NCBI GenBank assembly: GCA_900548515.1
Contig: URKU01000005.1
Location: 1-50,086 of the forward strand
DNA length: 50,086 nt
Reading direction: 5' to 3'
Source: an uncultured Collinsella sp.
GTDB taxonomy: Bacteria; Actinomycetota; Coriobacteriia; Coriobacteriales; Coriobacteriaceae
Shown: piece after piece, positions 46,723 to 50,086 of the stretch
How the letters are laid out: every line of letters starts with the position of its first letter
Position numbering within the stretch: the first letter of the stretch is position 1
Notes under the pieces: model-generated
Database searches by the model: none
What the model was told of the DNA's origin: nothing
Seen by the model: the letters and a program-made list of their open reading frames with translations, nothing else
Translations under genes and position numbers: made by a program

Positions 46723-47624
46723 AGGGCAAGCGCCGCCACGTTATTGTTGAAGTTACCGAGCGCGACGTCATCATCGCCGTAATGGCCGACCCATTGACAT
46801 AGGTTGGTGTAACAGCCCCACAGATTGGCATACTGCTGATACCACCTTGACCGGGGCGAGAATGTCTGACGACCGAACTCGGCTCGAATGACAAACATCT
46901 CCCCGACCAGGCTGTCGCACGGCCTGGGATCTCCCGTAGAGTTATAGGTCGAGACCACGTCATTGGCACGAGAAACATAGCCGTCGAGCATGTTGTACTT
47001 GGTCACAAGCCAACTGTGAATGCTCTCTTCCTCAGCAGCGGAAAGGCCGCCGGAGTTTGCATCGTTGTCAGTGTTGCCGCCCGTCGAGCCGCCGTTTCCA
47101 GGCCCTCCGGTAGAGGAACCCGACCCAGAGCCGCCGCCCGAACTCGATGAATCCGAGCCGGAGCCAGAAGTATCCGAGCTACCGGGCTTTCCGGACTGCT
47201 GGGCGTCCTGCTCCTTTTGCTGCTCGACCTTATTCACCGTTGCCGCCACGCTATTGTTGGACAATCGATCGATGATCTTGGTGTTGGTGAGCACGATGGT
47301 TTTGCCATTGGCAAGCGTGACTTCGTTGTCCGGGGCCTCGGCGCCGTCCGCATCGTCGGTGCCAAACACAATATGCCCGACCACACTTGCCCAAGCATAT
47401 CCAGTCGTGGTGCCCAGATCGCTTTTGACCTCATGCCCCACGCGCGGTTCGCGTGCGGCATGCGCCTGCATCATGGACGGCACGGTCATGCCATAGGCAG
47501 AAACGCCAGCTATGACCAGCACCAGCGAGCACGATAGCAGTGCGTACGCCCGCGGCGCCAAGCCCAGTCGGCGTCGTATGCGCACCGCGGCGCCGCGCTT
47601 TGTCTGAGTGCCACCGGGCCGCAT
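46719..47624 (-). CDS. Membrane-anchored outer protein with Gly/Ser linker
   Basis: The 301-residue protein has a basic N-terminus (TKRGAAVRIRRRLGL), one membrane helix or uncleaved signal (about 20-45), an outer region with DNEVTLANGKTIVLTN, a long low-complexity linker rich in Ser, Gly, Asn (roughly 150-195, e.g. GSGSDSSSSGGGSGSG), and a C-terminal domain with Cys and aromatic residues (RWYQQYANLWGCYTNLCQWV). I recognise no family. ATG 47624 has GGAGGAG upstream. A terminator-like hairpin lies 24 nt before the start. It is the first gene of a three-gene operon with the kinase and FHA genes and may be the extracellular sensor; this is inferred. Confidence 0.75.
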   Translation of the reverse strand: MRPGGTQTKRGAAVRIRRRLGLAPRAYALLSCSLVLVIAGVSAYGMTVPSMMQAHAAREPRVGHEVKSDLGTTTGYAWASVVGHIVFGTDDADGAEAPDNEVTLANGKTIVLTNTKIIDRLSNNSVAATVNKVEQQKEQDAQQSGKPGSSDTSGSGSDSSSSGGGSGSGSSTGGPGNGGSTGGNTDNDANSGGLSAAEEESIHSWLVTKYNMLDGYVSRANDVVSTYNSTGDPRPCDSLVGEMFVIRAEFGRQTFSPRSRWYQQYANLWGCYTNLCQWVGHYGDDDVALGNFNNNVAALAL

Positions 47625-47639
47625 GCGTTCTCCTCCAAC

Positions 47640-47663
47640 AAAAACACGCCGCTCGGGAGCGGC
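47640..47663 (-). terminator. Terminator-like hairpin directly upstream of the kinase operon
   Basis: GCCGCTC (47648-47654) and GAGCGGC (47657-47663) form a 7-bp stem with a tight 2-nt loop; on the minus strand GTGTTTTTGTT follows, overlapping the ribosome-site region. recR ends about 207 bp upstream. Confidence 0.65.
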
Positions 47664-47869
47664 GCATTCATTCGAATCCATATTTGAGTGTATCAGCGAA
47701 CCAAAAAGGTTGCGCAACGAATGGACAAATTAAGGATGCGAGCGGAAGCATCCATGCGATAAGCGGATACGAAGCATCTTTGTTGCACAACAAACTCACA
47801 GTCGCACGGGGAAATTATGACTACCCCGTGCGTCGCGAGGAAAACATACGGCAGGAGCAGGCTCGCCAC

Positions 47870-48466
47870 CTAAATCGCGCGGCGGGCCTCGATGGCGCGG
47901 CCAAGCGTAAGCTCGTCGGCATACTCCAAGTCGCCGCCCACGGGAAGGCCGCTTGCCAGACGCGACACCTCGACGCCCAACGGCTTGATGGTACGGGCCA
48001 GATAGCTCGCCGTGGTCTCGCCCTCAATATTGGGGTTGGTGGCGATGATGACCTCGTGGATGTCCTCGTGGCCCAAGCGTGCCAGCAGCTCTCGAATGTG
48101 CAGCTGCTCGGGGCCAATCTTGTCCATGGGACTGATCACGCCGCCCAATACGTGGTAGAGGCCGTGGTAGCTGCCCGTGCGCTCGATCGCCTGGACATCG
48201 CGCGGCTCGCCCACCACGCAAATGCGAGTGGTATCGCGCATCGGGTCCTGGCAGATGGAGCACTCGTCGGCCGTGGCGTAGTTAAAGCAGCGGCTGCAAA
48301 AGTGGACCTCCTGCTTGACCTCCAGGATGGCCTCGGCCAGGCGGCGCGCCTCCTCGGCGTCGGCCTCCAACAGGTAATAGGCGATGCGCTGGGCCGACTT
48401 GGGACCAATGCCCGGCAGACGGCCCAGCTCATCGAGCAGTTTTTGCAGACTGTGGTTGGCACTCAT
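47870..48466 (-). CDS. recR: Recombination protein RecR
   Basis: The 198-residue protein shows the helix-hairpin-helix LDELGRLPGIGPKSAQRIAYY, the Cys4 zinc finger CSRCFNYATADECSIC, a Toprim core (ICVVGEPRDVQAIERTGSYHGLYHVLGG) and the C-terminal ATPase-like GLPVGGDLEYADELTLGRA. RecR, with RecF/RecO, loads RecA at gaps. It overlaps no other gene and follows ybaB by 13 bp on the same strand, the usual dnaX-ybaB-recR arrangement. No strong ribosome site is seen, so translation is likely coupled to ybaB. Confidence 0.97.
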   Translation of the reverse strand: MSANHSLQKLLDELGRLPGIGPKSAQRIAYYLLEADAEEARRLAEAILEVKQEVHFCSRCFNYATADECSICQDPMRDTTRICVVGEPRDVQAIERTGSYHGLYHVLGGVISPMDKIGPEQLHIRELLARLGHEDIHEVIIATNPNIEGETTASYLARTIKPLGVEVSRLASGLPVGGDLEYADELTLGRAIEARRAI

Positions 48467-48479
48467 ATATATGCGTGTC

Positions 48480-48800
48480 TTAGAACGGCATGCCCGGGAT
48501 GTTGAGGCCGCCGGTGATGGCGCCCATCTGCTTGTTGGCGAGCTCGTTGACGCCGCGGACGGCCTCGTTGACGGCAGCCATGATCATATCCTGCAGCATA
48601 TCGACGTCCTCGGGATCGAGCGCATCGGGATCGATGGTGAGGTTGACGAGCTCCATCTCGCCGTTAACGGTCACCTTGACCATGCCGCCGCCGGCAGAGG
48701 CGTCGACGGTCTGGGACTTGAGGTTCTCCTGCGCGGCGGCAAGCTGCTCCTGCATCTTGCGAGCCTGCTTCATCATCTGCTGCATGTTCATACCGGCCAT
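48480..48800 (-). CDS. ybaB: YbaB/EbfC family nucleoid-associated protein
   Basis: The 106-residue protein is a short alpha/beta dimer: KMQEQLAAAQENLKSQTVDASAGGGMVKVTVNG, the NLTIDPDAL strand and DMLQDMIMAAVNEAVRGV helix match the YbaB family, which binds DNA as a nucleoid protein. AAAGGAGCC lies before the ATG. It is normally followed by recR, as here. Upstream is a 12-bp palindrome (GTGCGGCCGCAC, 48815-48826), then the opposite-strand gene at 49140, so the usual link to dnaX is broken. Confidence 0.95.
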   Translation of the reverse strand: MAGMNMQQMMKQARKMQEQLAAAQENLKSQTVDASAGGGMVKVTVNGEMELVNLTIDPDALDPEDVDMLQDMIMAAVNEAVRGVNELANKQMGAITGGLNIPGMPF

Positions 48801-48962
48801 GATGGCTCCTTTACGTGCGGCCGCACGCCGAGCTGCAAGGGCAGCCGGAGCACGGCGGGACTTTCAAACTCAAAAATCGTACCACGGCGCGCGGCGAGAG
48901 AGCGGGGCGGACGTGTTACCTCAGTCGATATACATGTCCTCCAATACAAACCGCACTCAAAG

Positions 48963-48997
48963 ATTATGCAAGGTCGAATTATGCAAGGTTGCATAAT
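48963..48997. promoter_or_regulatory. Repeated ATTATGCAAGGT with palindrome ATTATGCAA-GG-TTGCATAAT
   Basis: ATTATGCAAGGT occurs at 48963-48974 and 48978-48989. The second copy begins a perfect 9-bp inverted repeat (48978-48986 and 48989-48997). It lies 140 bp upstream of the plus-strand gene at 49140 and may be an operator. A TATAAT -10 box is at 49100-49105. The rest of 48801-49139 holds no gene. Confidence 0.6.
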
Positions 48998-49139
48998 ATC
49001 GCACACTCAATCTAGTAGAGCCGAATCCGGCATTTCATGTGCGCCACTAAATAGCTAAATGCCGAACCGCTGCTCGAGGCGGCGCACATGGCGGCAGGGT
49101 ATAATTTGATTGCCATAGATAGTAATTTGGAGGTGCCCC

Positions 49140-49613
49140 ATGAATGCCCCCAACGCGCTCCAAAACATCCGCTCAAAACACCCCGTTGCATATGTGGTTC
49201 TCTATCTCTTTGTCGGCTGGGCATTGCTGGTTGTCATCACCCATGCCATAGCTTTTGGAGCAGAACTGCTGATAGCCAGCTCGGACCAGCCCGTCGTCAA
49301 ATGGGAGACGACCGATGAGTGCACCGACGGAACCCGAACCGTCTACTACAACAGCCCGTCCCTCTATCAAGAGTTCAAGGTCAAGATAAAGGACTTCAAG
49401 ATTGTCGATGCCGAGCTAGGCGTTTATTTGGCAATCGGAGCAACCATTAACGCCGAGCAAGTCGAGTACACGGACAGCCATGCGACGTATCGTATCGACC
49501 TCAGCATCCTAGGCCGACCGTCACGCACCTGTCTGCTCAAATGCGACATACGCGGCACCACACTACACATGTCCGAAATACAGATGCGCCCGGACAAGGG
49601 GTCCTCTTCTTGA
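49140..49613 (+). CDS. Small single-pass membrane protein inserted between ybaB and dnaX
   Basis: The 157-residue protein has a short basic N-terminus, one long membrane helix (about 18-45, VVLYLFVGWALLVVITHAIA) and a 110-residue outer domain of mixed beta character (DGTRTVYYNSPSLYQEFKVK) with two Cys. I recognise no family. GGAGG lies 6 nt before the ATG, so it is translated. It runs against its neighbours and separates dnaX from ybaB-recR, hence an acquired gene. An operator-like repeat and a TATAAT box are upstream. Confidence 0.75.
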   Translation: MNAPNALQNIRSKHPVAYVVLYLFVGWALLVVITHAIAFGAELLIASSDQPVVKWETTDECTDGTRTVYYNSPSLYQEFKVKIKDFKIVDAELGVYLAIGATINAEQVEYTDSHATYRIDLSILGRPSRTCLLKCDIRGTTLHMSEIQMRPDKGSSS

Positions 49614-49634
49614 GCAGTATACCCGCCTGCGCAG

Positions 49635-50086
49635 CTACTCCACCGGCTTGAAGATGGTGGCCTGGCCAAAGACGCTGCGGATGAGGGCCTTGGCCTCGTC
49701 CTCGGTCTGCGGGATGCTCGGGGCTGCGCCCTGATGGCCGAAGGGGCTGCCAGCACCGGGATTGGATTCCCAGGGAGCGGCGGGGACGTCGTCGTTTGCA
49801 GAGGCTGCGGGTGCCACAGCAGCGGCCTTGGTCGCGGACGCCGCACCCGGCACGTCGAACGGGGGCAGATCGTCCCCGCCGGCATCGGCAGCAAAACCAC
49901 CGACCATAGCATCGTCGTAGGGCACCTGCTCGGATTCCCATGGCGCAGCCTGCGCAGGCGGCTGAGCCATGGGGACGGACGCGCACTCGGGCGCTCGGGG
50001 CGCGGGCTCGGTCGGGAGCTTGCCCGTGGCAGGAGCACCGGCAGGGTTGTCGGAGCGCAGCCAAGGGGCCTTGGCCAGGTAGGATG
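49635..50086 (-). CDS. dnaX: DNA polymerase III gamma/tau subunit, C-terminal end (cut by window end)
   Basis: The frame is open from the right window edge to a TAG at 49635 (about 150 residues). It is Pro/Ala/Gly-rich with acidic stretches (VPYDDAMVGGFAADAGGDD) and ends DEAKALIRSVFGQATIFKPVE, like the tail of tau subunits. The position next to ybaB-recR supports dnaX. The ATPase part is outside the window. Confidence 0.7.
   Translation of the reverse strand, partial: SYLAKAPWLRSDNPAGAPATGKLPTEPAPRAPECASVPMAQPPAQAAPWESEQVPYDDAMVGGFAADAGGDDLPPFDVPGAASATKAAAVAPAASANDDVPAAPWESNPGAGSPFGHQGAAPSIPQTEDEAKALIRSVFGQATIFKPVE

Noticed and set aside
48815..48826. GTGCGGCCGCAC palindrome as a regulator site for ybaB
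   Set aside because: A single short GC palindrome in high-GC DNA is expected by chance; without a repeat or conservation I do not call it.

Overview
The window reads as chromosomal DNA of a high-GC, anaerobic gut actinobacterium of the class Coriobacteriia, most likely Collinsella or a close relative. I infer this from gene content: a single-chain pyruvate:ferredoxin oxidoreductase, rubrerythrin, mannose-family PTS, LytS/LytTR two-component pairs, carbamate kinase, and intergenic GGGGACAG-type repeats. The genus is a judgement from memory, not a database result. Almost all genes lie on the minus strand. I call 44 protein genes (two cut by the window ends) and one tRNA-Asp; there is no rRNA, CRISPR array, prophage or recognisable transposase.

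Layout. 1-229 is the start of a YitT-like membrane protein, followed by a large intergenic palindrome. 585-8666 is a sugar-derivative uptake locus: HAD phosphatase, FrlB-like SIS protein, mannose-family PTS (EIID, EIIC, fused EIIAB), EamA transporter, a second FrlB-like SIS protein and a divergent GntR/HutC regulator. It resembles Amadori-compound (fructoselysine/glucoselysine) loci. 8688-19154 holds housekeeping genes: GNAT, threonine aldolase, PAP2, mfd, nth, ABC exporter and rmuC. 19206-20296 is an overlapping pair, a DUF6036-like nucleotidyltransferase and a helix-turn-helix partner, that looks like a toxin-antitoxin or defence module. 20420-24294 has two small membrane proteins, rubrerythrin, a MutY-like glycosylase and an Rrf2 regulator (a redox-stress set), then tRNA-Asp. 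25142-33737 carries a phosphodiesterase, two paralogous LytS/LytTR systems, a glycosyltransferase, an MFS transporter and a zinc phospholipase C-like protein. 33855-36715 is an amidohydrolase plus amino-acid permease. 37070-43533 has a membrane-anchored C39-like peptidase, carbamate kinase and pyruvate:ferredoxin oxidoreductase. 43936-47624 is a tightly coupled secreted-protein / Ser-Thr-kinase / FHA operon. The window ends with recR, ybaB and the 3' end of dnaX, with a small membrane gene inserted between ybaB and dnaX on the opposite strand.

The most unusual signal is not a protein. Several intergenic regions hold very large, nearly perfect hairpins (arms of 15-38 bp), mostly just downstream of minus-strand genes. 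Two share an identical 19-nt apical sequence while their stems differ completely but stay self-complementary. Two others share a nested-hairpin architecture. In addition, at least seven genes have a terminator-like hairpin within about 23-45 nt of their start codon, which leaves no room for a normal promoter and suggests pervasive readthrough or attenuation. Together these suggest a 3'UTR/5'UTR structural RNA layer that ordinary annotation would miss.
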